A stretch of DNA of 6,653 nt from the NCBI GenBank assembly GCA_009700365.1, contig WLME01000062.1:1-6653 (forward strand), given 5' to 3'. Source of the DNA: Actinomycetota bacterium (GTDB lineage: Bacteria; Actinomycetota; Actinomycetes; Nanopelagicales; Nanopelagicaceae). Position 1 is the first letter of the stretch, and each line of letters begins with the position of its first letter. Shown piece after piece: positions 1 to 5,833 of this stretch. The position numbers and the translations under genes are program-made. The notes under the pieces were generated by a model. The model was given only the letters and a program-made list of their open reading frames with translations. It searched no databases and was not told the origin of the DNA.

Positions 1-366
1 AATGATGATTTAGCAGTTCCGGCAGCACTTGCCTCAATATCTGAAGCACTTCGCGCAGGAAATAGCGCTATCACCGCCGGAGATCAGAGCGTAATTGCAT
101 CCTCGGCTAATGAAATCCGCGGAGCCCTCGAGGTTCTTGGTTGCGATCCATTTGATTCAGCATTTTCTTCTGACACCCAGGGTGAAGATATGACTGCAGC
201 TCTTGATGGCGTTATCCAGTTGGCTTTGGCGCAGCGCACAGCGGCGCGAGAACGTAAAGATTTCGCTGCATCTGATCAAATTCGCGATGGCCTTGCGGCT
301 CTTGGAATTACTATTGAAGACACTGCACAAGGGCCGCGCTGGTCAATCTCTAGAGATGGAAAATAA
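1..366 (+). CDS. cysS: Cysteinyl-tRNA synthetase, C-terminal part (5' end outside window)
   Basis: This is the last 121 residues of a class I cysteine--tRNA ligase, which charges tRNA-Cys with cysteine in the cytoplasm using ATP. The frame is open from base 1 and ends at TAA 364-366. The visible part begins NDDLAVPAALASISEALRAG, the start of the helical DALR-type anticodon-binding region. It ends with the family's hallmark tail: RKDFAASDQIRDGLAALGI at about residues 87-105, then IEDTAQGPRWS. The catalytic Rossmann fold, with its HIGH and KMSKS motifs and zinc site, lies upstream of the window, so intactness of the active site cannot be judged. The gene runs into rlmB after 2 bases, the cysS-rlmB linkage known from actinobacteria. 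Identification is firm; nothing looks broken in the part seen. Confidence 0.95.
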   Translation, partial: NDDLAVPAALASISEALRAGNSAITAGDQSVIASSANEIRGALEVLGCDPFDSAFSSDTQGEDMTAALDGVIQLALAQRTAARERKDFAASDQIRDGLAALGITIEDTAQGPRWSISRDGK

Positions 367-368
367 AA

Positions 369-1340
369 ATGGCCGGTAATGCAAAACCTCGCGGTGCAGT
401 TCGTAAATCAAAGAAAGGTCCATCGGCCGGAACCGGTGGAAACAATAAGCGTCGCCTTGAAGGCAAAGGACCAACTCCAAAGGCTGAAGATCGCCCGTAT
501 CACGCAGCTGCAAAACGTAAAAAGGCTGCAGAGCGCGCTTCAACAAAAAATCCAGCTGCTGCAAAGAAGACCGCTGGAGCGCCACGTAAGTATTCAAAGG
601 GCGATGGACTTCGAGGTGAAATTGTTGCAGGACGTAACGCAGTCCTTGAAGCACTTCGTGAATCTGTTCCTGCCACCGAATTACTTGTTGCGCGTAGCAT
701 CGATGTTGACGATCGCGTCGCAGAATCTTTACAGATTGCTCTAAACCTTGGACTTTCAATCCGCGAAGCTCACCGCGCTGAGGTAGAAGGAATTTCACCT
801 AATAGCCAAGGAATTATTCTTTCGATTAAACCTTTCCAATATTCATCTTTTGAAGAAATTGTCCAACGCGCCAAAAATCCCATGTTGTTAGTTGCACTCG
901 ATGGTGTAACTGATCCCCGAAACTTAGGTGCAATTGTTCGAAGCGCTGCAGCTTTTGGAGCATCCGGAGTCTTGATGACCGAACGTCGCGCAGCAGGTAT
1001 GACTGCATCGGCATGGAAATCCTCTGCCGGCGCAGCAGCTCGTCTGCCCATCGCACAGGTGACAAACCTTGCTCGCACAATTGATGAAGCAAAGAAGCTG
1101 GGCTGTTTCGTCGTAGGTCTCGATGGTGAATCCGATACTGCGATTGCCGATATGAAGGTAGCTACAGAAAACATCATGGTAATCGTGGGCTCTGAAGGCA
1201 AGGGTTTGGCGCGCCTTACACGCGAAAAATGCGATCTCATTGTTTCAATTCCTATTAGCGCCACTACTGAATCACTAAATGCATCTGTTGCGACTTCGAT
1301 TGCGCTGTACGCAGTAGATGAGGCTCGTCGTAAAGGATAG
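369..1340 (+). CDS. rlmB: 23S rRNA (guanosine-2'-O-)-methyltransferase RlmB / TrmH family
   Basis: A 323-residue SpoU/TrmH-type (SPOUT, class IV) RNA 2'-O-ribose methyltransferase using SAM. By family it methylates the 23S rRNA guanosine equivalent to E. coli G2251. Residues 1-80 are a lysine/alanine-rich, probably disordered tail with GAVRKSKKG and LEGKGPTPKAEDRPYH. This tail is shared with mycobacterial and streptomycete homologues and absent from E. coli RlmB (about 243 residues), so it is an actinobacterial trait and not a start error. The substrate-binding domain follows at about 82-155 (GEIVAGRNAVLEAL). The catalytic knot carries motif 1 DGVTDPRNLGAIVRS (178-192), motif 2 GSEGKGL (274-280) and motif 3 IPISATTESLNASVA (294-308). 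The ATG lies 2 bases after the cysS stop with only a weak GGA upstream, which suggests translational coupling. Exact target specificity (rRNA or tRNA) is inferred from the family. Confidence 0.93.
   Translation: MAGNAKPRGAVRKSKKGPSAGTGGNNKRRLEGKGPTPKAEDRPYHAAAKRKKAAERASTKNPAAAKKTAGAPRKYSKGDGLRGEIVAGRNAVLEALRESVPATELLVARSIDVDDRVAESLQIALNLGLSIREAHRAEVEGISPNSQGIILSIKPFQYSSFEEIVQRAKNPMLLVALDGVTDPRNLGAIVRSAAAFGASGVLMTERRAAGMTASAWKSSAGAAARLPIAQVTNLARTIDEAKKLGCFVVGLDGESDTAIADMKVATENIMVIVGSEGKGLARLTREKCDLIVSIPISATTESLNASVATSIALYAVDEARRKG
1332..1337 (+). promoter_or_regulatory. Ribosome binding site of the SGNH hydrolase gene
   Basis: AAAGGA sits 8 bases before the ATG at 1346 and lies inside the last codons of rlmB. 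It supports this start and co-translation with rlmB. Confidence 0.6.
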
Positions 1341-1345
1341 ATAGC

Positions 1346-2131
1346 ATGGCTTTCCAACGTTTCATTGTTTGCGGAGATTCCTACTCAGAAGGAATGACTG
1401 ATGAAATTGTCGATGGAAAATACCGTGGATGGGCAGATCGAGTTGCGGACCAAATGTCTCGTTCGCATCCAGAATTTACATATATGAACCTTGCAATTCG
1501 CGGAAAGTTAATTGCACAGGTAGTTACAGACCAGGTTCCAATCGCCCTCAAGTATGTAACCGGAAAAGATACTTTGATTTCTTTTCACGCAGGTGCCAAC
1601 GATGCGCTCCGCCCAGGTTATCAATCAGATGTCGTAACTGCGCTTTATCAAGAGACTGTTCGAACGATTGCAGCATCAGGTGCGACCGTACTTCTCTTTA
1701 CCGTTTTGGAGAAAACTGGAAATAAAGGGAAAGGCTCAGAAATTTGGGAGAAGAGGTTCTCTGAATTCAATAAATCAGTCAGGGCCGTTGGCGCCGAGGT
1801 TGGCGCAATAGTTGTAGATGCGAATGAAGAACATTTCCTAAGCGACCGCCGATTCTTAGCCTTTGATCGCCTGCATTTAAATTCAATGGGCCATGATCGT
1901 TGTGCGCAGGCAGTACTAGAGCGGTTAGAACTTCCATTTGATCACACTTGGCGAACTCCTTTGCCACCTGCAAAGAAGACACCGTGGATTATTGAGAAAT
2001 CGATCAGCGTTGCATGGTTCTTCGTCTTTGCACTACCTTGGATTATTAGACGTATCCAGGGCAAGTCATCGGGAGATGGACGAAGTTCTAAATACCCAAC
2101 TCCAGTTAGATGGCCCTTACGCTCCAACTAA
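1346..2131 (+). CDS. SGNH/GDSL-family hydrolase (esterase/lipase-like), substrate unknown
   Basis: A 261-residue member of the SGNH superfamily, which contains serine esterases, lipases and carbohydrate deacetylases. All four blocks are visible. Block I is GDS with nucleophile Ser12. Block II has Gly53 (NLAIRGK). Block III is GAND, with Asn85. Block V is DRLHLNSMGH, with Asp174 and His177 completing the triad. There is no signal peptide: the first catalytic block begins at residue 10, so a cytoplasmic enzyme is expected. After the catalytic domain comes a tail with a hydrophobic stretch at about 222-235 (VAWFFVFALPWIIRR) and then GKSSGD, a tail type I recall from actinobacterial homologues. 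It may be a peripheral helix and not a true membrane span. The gene starts 5 bases after rlmB with an AAAGGA site and is probably in the same operon. Its last 26 bases overlap the end of lacZ on the other strand. The substrate cannot be told from sequence. Confidence 0.88.
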   Translation: MAFQRFIVCGDSYSEGMTDEIVDGKYRGWADRVADQMSRSHPEFTYMNLAIRGKLIAQVVTDQVPIALKYVTGKDTLISFHAGANDALRPGYQSDVVTALYQETVRTIAASGATVLLFTVLEKTGNKGKGSEIWEKRFSEFNKSVRAVGAEVGAIVVDANEEHFLSDRRFLAFDRLHLNSMGHDRCAQAVLERLELPFDHTWRTPLPPAKKTPWIIEKSISVAWFFVFALPWIIRRIQGKSSGDGRSSKYPTPVRWPLRSN

Positions 2132-5114
2132 AGCTATAAGTCCCGCCAGATACTAAGAATTGAGGCAGCGTATCTGGACCACAGGATGCCGTACCAAGGC
2201 CGCGATGAGCAGCATCGATATGAACAATCGTGTTTCCAGTCGGAACTAACTCAACATCGTGTGTTGCATCAGCGAGCTGCGTAGCCCTAAATGGGTTTAC
2301 TGAAACTTGCATAGGCTTATCCAAATCAATTCGAATACCTTGCCCGGCAGTATCTGTAAGCGTGAACCAGCGAACTCCTGCATGGCCACCATTTTCTTGT
2401 GGTCGAACATATGGGATGTACTGTTCTGAAACAGTTGAATCCCAGGTATGAACACGAGCTATCTTGCGATCTGGATACGTCTCATTAGGTCCAGCACCAA
2501 AGTACTTCAGGTTAGATAGCGCCCCATCAATTTCGAAATTGATTCCAACGCGTGCTAAATCTTCAAATTGCTTAGGTGTTGTGATTGTTTCTTTGACCTG
2601 ATAACCGTTTTCAATCGGCGTGATTATTTGTAGGTGCTTGACCTTGAAGCCGGTACTTGTCTGCCAAATACTTGATACTTTGAAAGAGGTGGCACTTTCA
2701 GTAATTGTGCAATCAATACGTTCAAGATCGCGTACACCGTATTGCTCCCATTTATTGGTAATCCGAGCAATGCGATCGTTATCCGTAGGTGCGCGCCACA
2801 ACGAAAGTTCAGGCGCAAATTTCGCAAAAGGAATCTGTATTTCTCCCGCGTCATTAACGGCCTCTTCAAATAGATCGCTGGTGTGGCTCTTAGAAATCAC
2901 TTCTTTCTTTGAAGTGAGAGCGAACTGGTTCCAGCCAACTTCTTGGCCCGCGGGCGCCCATTCAGTTCTACTTTTTCGAACTATCGTGAAGTTGATAAAT
3001 CGTTCACCGGGCCCATCTGAATTATTGAGATCCCAAGACTTAACAGTGACCTTGGCACTTTTCTGTGGAGCGATACTTGGTAAAGAAACCTTGCCGCTAT
3101 CGACGACTTCGCCATTTCGATTAATGCTCCAGAAGCATTCAAAATCAGCTAAATCCTTGAAGAATTGGCGGTTTGTGACGGTGAATATTCCTGATGATGC
3201 TCTCGTTGAAGCGATGGTGACAGGCGCTGCGATTGCCTTAAATTCATGCATCGCTGGTTTTGGTGAACGATCCGGAAAGACCATTCCATCACAGACGAAA
3301 TTTCCATCGTGAGGAGTTTCGCCAAAGTCTCCGCCGTATGCAGAACGAGTTGTCCCGTCTGCAAGTGTTTGCTCGATTCCGTGATCCCAGAATTCCCAGA
3401 TGAATCCACCTTGCAAACCAGGTGTTGAGTGAATTGCTTCCCAATACTCTTTGAGGTTTCCATTCGAGTTACCCATTGCATGGGAGTACTCGCACATAAT
3501 GAGAGGACGATCTTGCTTACCTGATTTCGCATAGTCAAGGATTGCTTTAATTGATGGATACATTGGACAGACAACATCTGTCAATGAATGCCCCCCGCGC
3601 CAATCTCCATTGATGCCGCCTTCATAATGCAGTGGTCGTGATGGATCGAGCGCTCGCGCAAATGAAGCAGCAGCTTCATGATTCTTGCCTCGTCCAGATT
3701 CATTTCCAAGCGACCAGAAGATTACTGATGGGTGGTGCATATCGCGCTGGACCATGCGACCAACTCGTTCAACGAATGCTGATGCATATCGAGGATCGTT
3801 AGAGATTGAATCGTAGAACGCATGGGATTCAATATTTGCTTCGTCAATAACATAGAAACCGAGCTCATCGCAGAGATCAAGAAATGCTGGGTCGTTTGGA
3901 TAATGCGATGTACGTACCGCGTTAAAGTTCCAACGCTTCATTTCGAGCAGGTCTTGGCGCATGTCATCACGCGATAAGACTCGACCCGTATGGCGATTGA
4001 AGTCGTGGCGATTTACTCCGTAGAGGTAGATCGCTTCCCCATTGACCAACATCTCGCGGCCTTTGATAACGACAGAGCGGAAACCGATCTTCTGTTGCGA
4101 AATTTCAATGACGGTGCCAGTTGGGCTAATTAGCTCGATACGAAGTGTGTATAAATGAGGGGTTTCAGCAGACCATGCAGCAATCTTTGGAATCGTGGTT
4201 TCAAGGACGATATGCCCAGGCCACGGTGATTTGAGCTTGAGGCGACTAGCCTTTGCCGATTCTGGGATGTCTCCACGCCAATATTCGCCGGCAAAAAACT
4301 TGCGATCTGCTTCGCGAAGTTCGGGAGTCATTTCAGTCCAGAGTGGAGTTTTATGATCTTTATAGGTTTGCAATAACTGTGCTGATTTAACTTTAGGAAG
4401 CTCTTCAATGGATGCACGAAGCGTGTAACCGTCTACGTTTTCGCCACCTATCGAACCAATAATTGCATCAATCTTTAAGGTACCGGTTGTGCCGTCACTC
4501 TTGAGCCCAGCAGTTGTTTCGAATTTTTCAAGGTACACACGATTTGTGGCATACAGTTTTACCGAACGAGTAATTCCACCATGCCACCACTGATCTTGAT
4601 CTTCGATATAGGTTGCATCAGACCACTTAGTAACTTTAATCTGAAGAGTATTTTTTCCACGCCTAATGTATGCCGTGATATCAAATTCAGCCGCCAGACG
4701 AGAATCTTTTGTTAGCCCGACTTCAGTGCCATTAACAATAATGACAGCAACGGATTCGTAACCACCCAAATGCAGAACAATACGTTTTTCTCCCCATGAA
4801 GCTGGGATTTCAAAATCTCTTTCGTATATTCCAGTTGGGTTGAACTCTGGAACTTCTGGTGCCACGTGATTCCATGGCATCTGAGTATTGGTGTAGTGGG
4901 GTTTATCAAAAAATATGTCGCTTGCTGGTTGCATAGTCCACAACCCAGGGACAGGAATACTTGTCCAGCGCTTTCGTGAATCATCAGTTGGCGAATTAAG
5001 TAATTGAAAACGCCAGGTTCCGTCGAGTGAAATTGTTTCAAAATGTTCGATGTTGAGCATTCCTAGACGGTTGATTGAATTGGTTTCAGGACTCATCCAG
5101 TAGTTAGGCAACAT
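2106..5114 (-). CDS. lacZ: Beta-galactosidase, glycoside hydrolase family 2 (LacZ type)
   Basis: A 1002-residue retaining GH2 enzyme, close to E. coli LacZ in length (1024). It hydrolyses terminal beta-D-galactosides such as lactose. Domain order: jelly-roll (about 20-195), Ig-like (200-345), TIM barrel (350-630), Ig-like (635-735), and C-terminal beta-sandwich (750-1000). Numbered from the chosen start, the acid/base is Glu472 (SLGNESG) and the nucleophile Glu542 (CEYSHAMGNS). Other active-site matches are Asp166 (WSDATYIEDQDQW), NRHD 368-371, TSHYPN 402-407, magnesium ligands Glu429/His431 (NIESH) and Trp573 (GGFIWEF). E. coli Trp999 seems replaced by Cys978 (GLGTASCGPDTLP). No signal peptide, so cytoplasmic. 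The ATG at 5114 was chosen because GAGAGGA lies 9 bases upstream. The ATG nine codons earlier (5141) has no ribosome binding site and falls in the promoter. No permease or regulator gene is adjacent. A different beta-galactoside is possible as the natural substrate. Confidence 0.95.
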   Translation of the reverse strand: MLPNYWMSPETNSINRLGMLNIEHFETISLDGTWRFQLLNSPTDDSRKRWTSIPVPGLWTMQPASDIFFDKPHYTNTQMPWNHVAPEVPEFNPTGIYERDFEIPASWGEKRIVLHLGGYESVAVIIVNGTEVGLTKDSRLAAEFDITAYIRRGKNTLQIKVTKWSDATYIEDQDQWWHGGITRSVKLYATNRVYLEKFETTAGLKSDGTTGTLKIDAIIGSIGGENVDGYTLRASIEELPKVKSAQLLQTYKDHKTPLWTEMTPELREADRKFFAGEYWRGDIPESAKASRLKLKSPWPGHIVLETTIPKIAAWSAETPHLYTLRIELISPTGTVIEISQQKIGFRSVVIKGREMLVNGEAIYLYGVNRHDFNRHTGRVLSRDDMRQDLLEMKRWNFNAVRTSHYPNDPAFLDLCDELGFYVIDEANIESHAFYDSISNDPRYASAFVERVGRMVQRDMHHPSVIFWSLGNESGRGKNHEAAASFARALDPSRPLHYEGGINGDWRGGHSLTDVVCPMYPSIKAILDYAKSGKQDRPLIMCEYSHAMGNSNGNLKEYWEAIHSTPGLQGGFIWEFWDHGIEQTLADGTTRSAYGGDFGETPHDGNFVCDGMVFPDRSPKPAMHEFKAIAAPVTIASTRASSGIFTVTNRQFFKDLADFECFWSINRNGEVVDSGKVSLPSIAPQKSAKVTVKSWDLNNSDGPGERFINFTIVRKSRTEWAPAGQEVGWNQFALTSKKEVISKSHTSDLFEEAVNDAGEIQIPFAKFAPELSLWRAPTDNDRIARITNKWEQYGVRDLERIDCTITESATSFKVSSIWQTSTGFKVKHLQIITPIENGYQVKETITTPKQFEDLARVGINFEIDGALSNLKYFGAGPNETYPDRKIARVHTWDSTVSEQYIPYVRPQENGGHAGVRWFTLTDTAGQGIRIDLDKPMQVSVNPFRATQLADATHDVELVPTGNTIVHIDAAHRGLGTASCGPDTLPQFLVSGGTYSFSWSVRAI
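2146..2177. repeat. Perfect 8-bp inverted repeat just past the SGNH hydrolase stop codon
   Basis: CCAGATAC (2146-2153) pairs with GTATCTGG (2170-2177) around a 16-base loop, starting 14 bases after the SGNH stop and inside the last codons of lacZ. It could be a terminator or 3'-end stabiliser for the cysS-rlmB-SGNH transcript. There is no T tract after it on either strand, so it is not a classical intrinsic terminator. Because it lies in lacZ coding sequence, chance or coding constraint is possible. Confidence 0.4.
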
Positions 5115-5116
5115 GT

Positions 5117-5130
5117 TGAGAATCCTCTCA
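5117..5130. promoter_or_regulatory. Operator-like palindrome overlapping the lacZ ribosome binding site
   Basis: On the plus strand, TGAGAATCCTCTCA has perfect 5-bp arms (TGAGA/TCTCA) around a 4-base centre. The 14-base length and TGAGA...TCTCA shape resemble LacI-family operators of actinobacterial sugar genes, such as TGGGAGCGCTCCCA of CebR/CelR (9 of 14 positions agree). On the lacZ strand the left arm contains the GAGAGG ribosome binding site, so as RNA it could instead form a small hairpin hiding that site. Which of the two applies, if either, is inference. Confidence 0.4.
5123..5129 (-). promoter_or_regulatory. Ribosome binding site of lacZ (decides the start)
   Basis: GAGAGGA on the minus strand ends 8 bases before the ATG at 5114. 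It is the only Shine-Dalgarno-like element near either candidate start, and it lies within the first codons of the longer reading, which argues that translation begins at 5114. Confidence 0.65.
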
Positions 5131-5140
5131 TTTATCCGCA

Positions 5141-5179
5141 TTTATAGGTATAAAAAGGTGGATTTTTACAATCTGACAA
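5141..5179 (-). promoter_or_regulatory. Probable lacZ promoter region
   Basis: On the minus strand, an AT-rich -10 candidate TATAAA (5146-5141) lies 19 bases downstream of TTGTAA (5171-5166). An alternative is TTTATA (5154-5149) 19 bases after TTGTCA (5179-5174). The spacings are longer than ideal, so the exact hexamers are uncertain. Either way transcription would start near or downstream of the upstream ATG at 5141. The region also contains the inverted repeat TTTATA-GG-TATAAA (5141-5154). Confidence 0.35.
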
Positions 5180-5192
5180 TAACTGCCATAAT
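5165..5192 (+). promoter_or_regulatory. Promoter of tRNA-Thr (and probably the carbonic anhydrase gene)
   Basis: TTTACA (5165-5170) and CATAAT (5187-5192) each match 5 of 6 bases of the vegetative sigma factor consensus, with a 16-base spacer. The predicted start near 5199 leaves a leader of about 8 bases before the tRNA at 5207, as is usual for tRNA genes. It is the best plus-strand promoter candidate in the intergenic region. Confidence 0.6.
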
Positions 5193-5206
5193 TGCGACCG
5201 CAGTAC

Positions 5207-5281
5207 GCCTCCCTAGCTCAGTGGTAGAGCAGCTCACTTGTAATGAGCAGGTCATCCGTTCAATCCGGATGGGGGGCTCCA
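5207..5281 (+). tRNA. trnT: tRNA-Thr (anticodon UGU), CCA encoded
   Basis: The full cloverleaf folds by eye. The acceptor is GCCTCCC (5207-5213) with GGGGGGC (5271-5277), including one G-U pair. The D arm is GCTC/GAGC around AGTGGTA. The anticodon stem GCTCA/TGAGC is perfect around loop CTTGTAA, with anticodon TGT at 5239-5241. The variable loop is 5 bases (AGGTC). The T arm is ATCCG/CGGAT around TTCAATC. The discriminator is T5278 and CCA is genomically encoded (5279-5281). The tRNA reads ACA and, by wobble, other threonine codons. Its 3' end is only 33 bases from the carbonic anhydrase start, so the two probably share a transcript. Confidence 0.95.
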
Positions 5282-5304
5282 GTTTTACTCCACACGCACT
5301 GGTT

Positions 5305-5309
5305 AGGAG
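5305..5309 (+). promoter_or_regulatory. Ribosome binding site of the carbonic anhydrase gene
   Basis: AGGAG, 5 bases before the ATG at 5315. It decides the start: the same frame stays open back to an ATG at 5243, but that lies inside the tRNA. Confidence 0.75.
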
Positions 5310-5314
5310 TCAAG

Positions 5315-5833
5315 ATGTCACAGAACTCTTTTCCTCACGATTCATTCGATGATCTTCTCGCAGCTAATAGCGAATACCAAAAAACATTCAAATACTCCGA
5401 ACTCACTGGATCTGCCGCAAAGGGTTTAGCGATTGTTACCTGTATGGACTCTCGTATTAATCCATTATCTGTAGTTGGAATGCGTTCCGGAGATGCGAAG
5501 ATTTTGCGCAACGCAGGAGCTCGAGTTACTGAGGATGTCCTTCGAACGCTAGTTTTGGCAACCTACTTACTGAATGTGAATCGAATCTTGGTAATGCCAC
5601 ATACCGACTGCCGAATGGCGCAAGGCGAAGAATCTGCAATTCACAAGTTAATTGATGAGCAGTACGGAGTGAACACCTCGAGTCTTGAATTTAGAACGAC
5701 TACAGACCAATTAGGTGCGCTTGCAAGTGATATCAACCGAGTTCGGTCTTATCCGCTACTTCGCGATGGTGTTGTTGTGGCAGGAGCAATTTACGATGTT
5801 AAGACAGGATCAATTACTCCGTACGAGGGTTAG
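5315..5833 (+). CDS. Beta-carbonic anhydrase, small Rv1284-like (class D) type
   Basis: A 172-residue zinc enzyme interconverting CO2 and bicarbonate, probably supplying bicarbonate to cytoplasmic carboxylases; no signal peptide is seen. The beta-class zinc site is complete: Cys43 with the Asp45/Arg47 dyad in CMDSR, then His96 and Cys99 in HTDC. RNAGARVTEDVLRTL (65-79) is the usual second signature. The short length and the pattern RNAG.VT.DV.R.L ... HHTDC match the mycobacterial Rv1284 subgroup (about 163 residues), not the longer plant-type enzymes (about 200 or more). The start at 5315 has AGGAG in front; the 24 extra codons upstream are tRNA-Thr sequence. No terminator or obvious promoter separates it from the tRNA. 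The last 20 bases overlap the convergent alpha/beta hydrolase gene. The reaction is confident from the motifs; the physiological role is inferred. Confidence 0.92.
   Translation: MSQNSFPHDSFDDLLAANSEYQKTFKYSELTGSAAKGLAIVTCMDSRINPLSVVGMRSGDAKILRNAGARVTEDVLRTLVLATYLLNVNRILVMPHTDCRMAQGEESAIHKLIDEQYGVNTSSLEFRTTTDQLGALASDINRVRSYPLLRDGVVVAGAIYDVKTGSITPYEG

Noticed and set aside
343..798. Open frames on both strands over the 5' part of rlmB (minus 343-798, plus 379-744)
   Set aside because: The lysine/alanine-rich tail of RlmB leaves few stop codons in the other frames. The plus frame starts without a ribosome binding site and has no domain.
770..1357. A 195-codon open frame on the minus strand opposite rlmB
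   Set aside because: It is complementary to the conserved RlmB catalytic domain and shows no family motif; it is explained by codon bias of the real gene.
2146..2177. Calling the inverted repeat a Rho-independent terminator
   Set aside because: Neither strand has a T run after the stem, and the 16-base loop is large, so it is reported only as an inverted repeat.
2620..3312. A 230-codon open frame on the plus strand, antisense to lacZ
   Set aside because: It lies wholly inside an intact lacZ with all catalytic motifs, has no recognisable domain or ribosome binding site, and its amino acid make-up is that of a shadow frame.
5207..5281. tRNA-Thr as an attachment site for an integrated element covering lacZ
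   Set aside because: The lacZ gene lies on the 5' side of the tRNA. No second copy of the tRNA 3' end and no integrase gene is seen in the window.
5243..5314. An upstream ATG that would add 24 residues to the carbonic anhydrase
   Set aside because: These codons lie in the tRNA-Thr anticodon arm, T arm and acceptor. The ATG at 5315 has AGGAG in front, and the family's N-terminus begins there.
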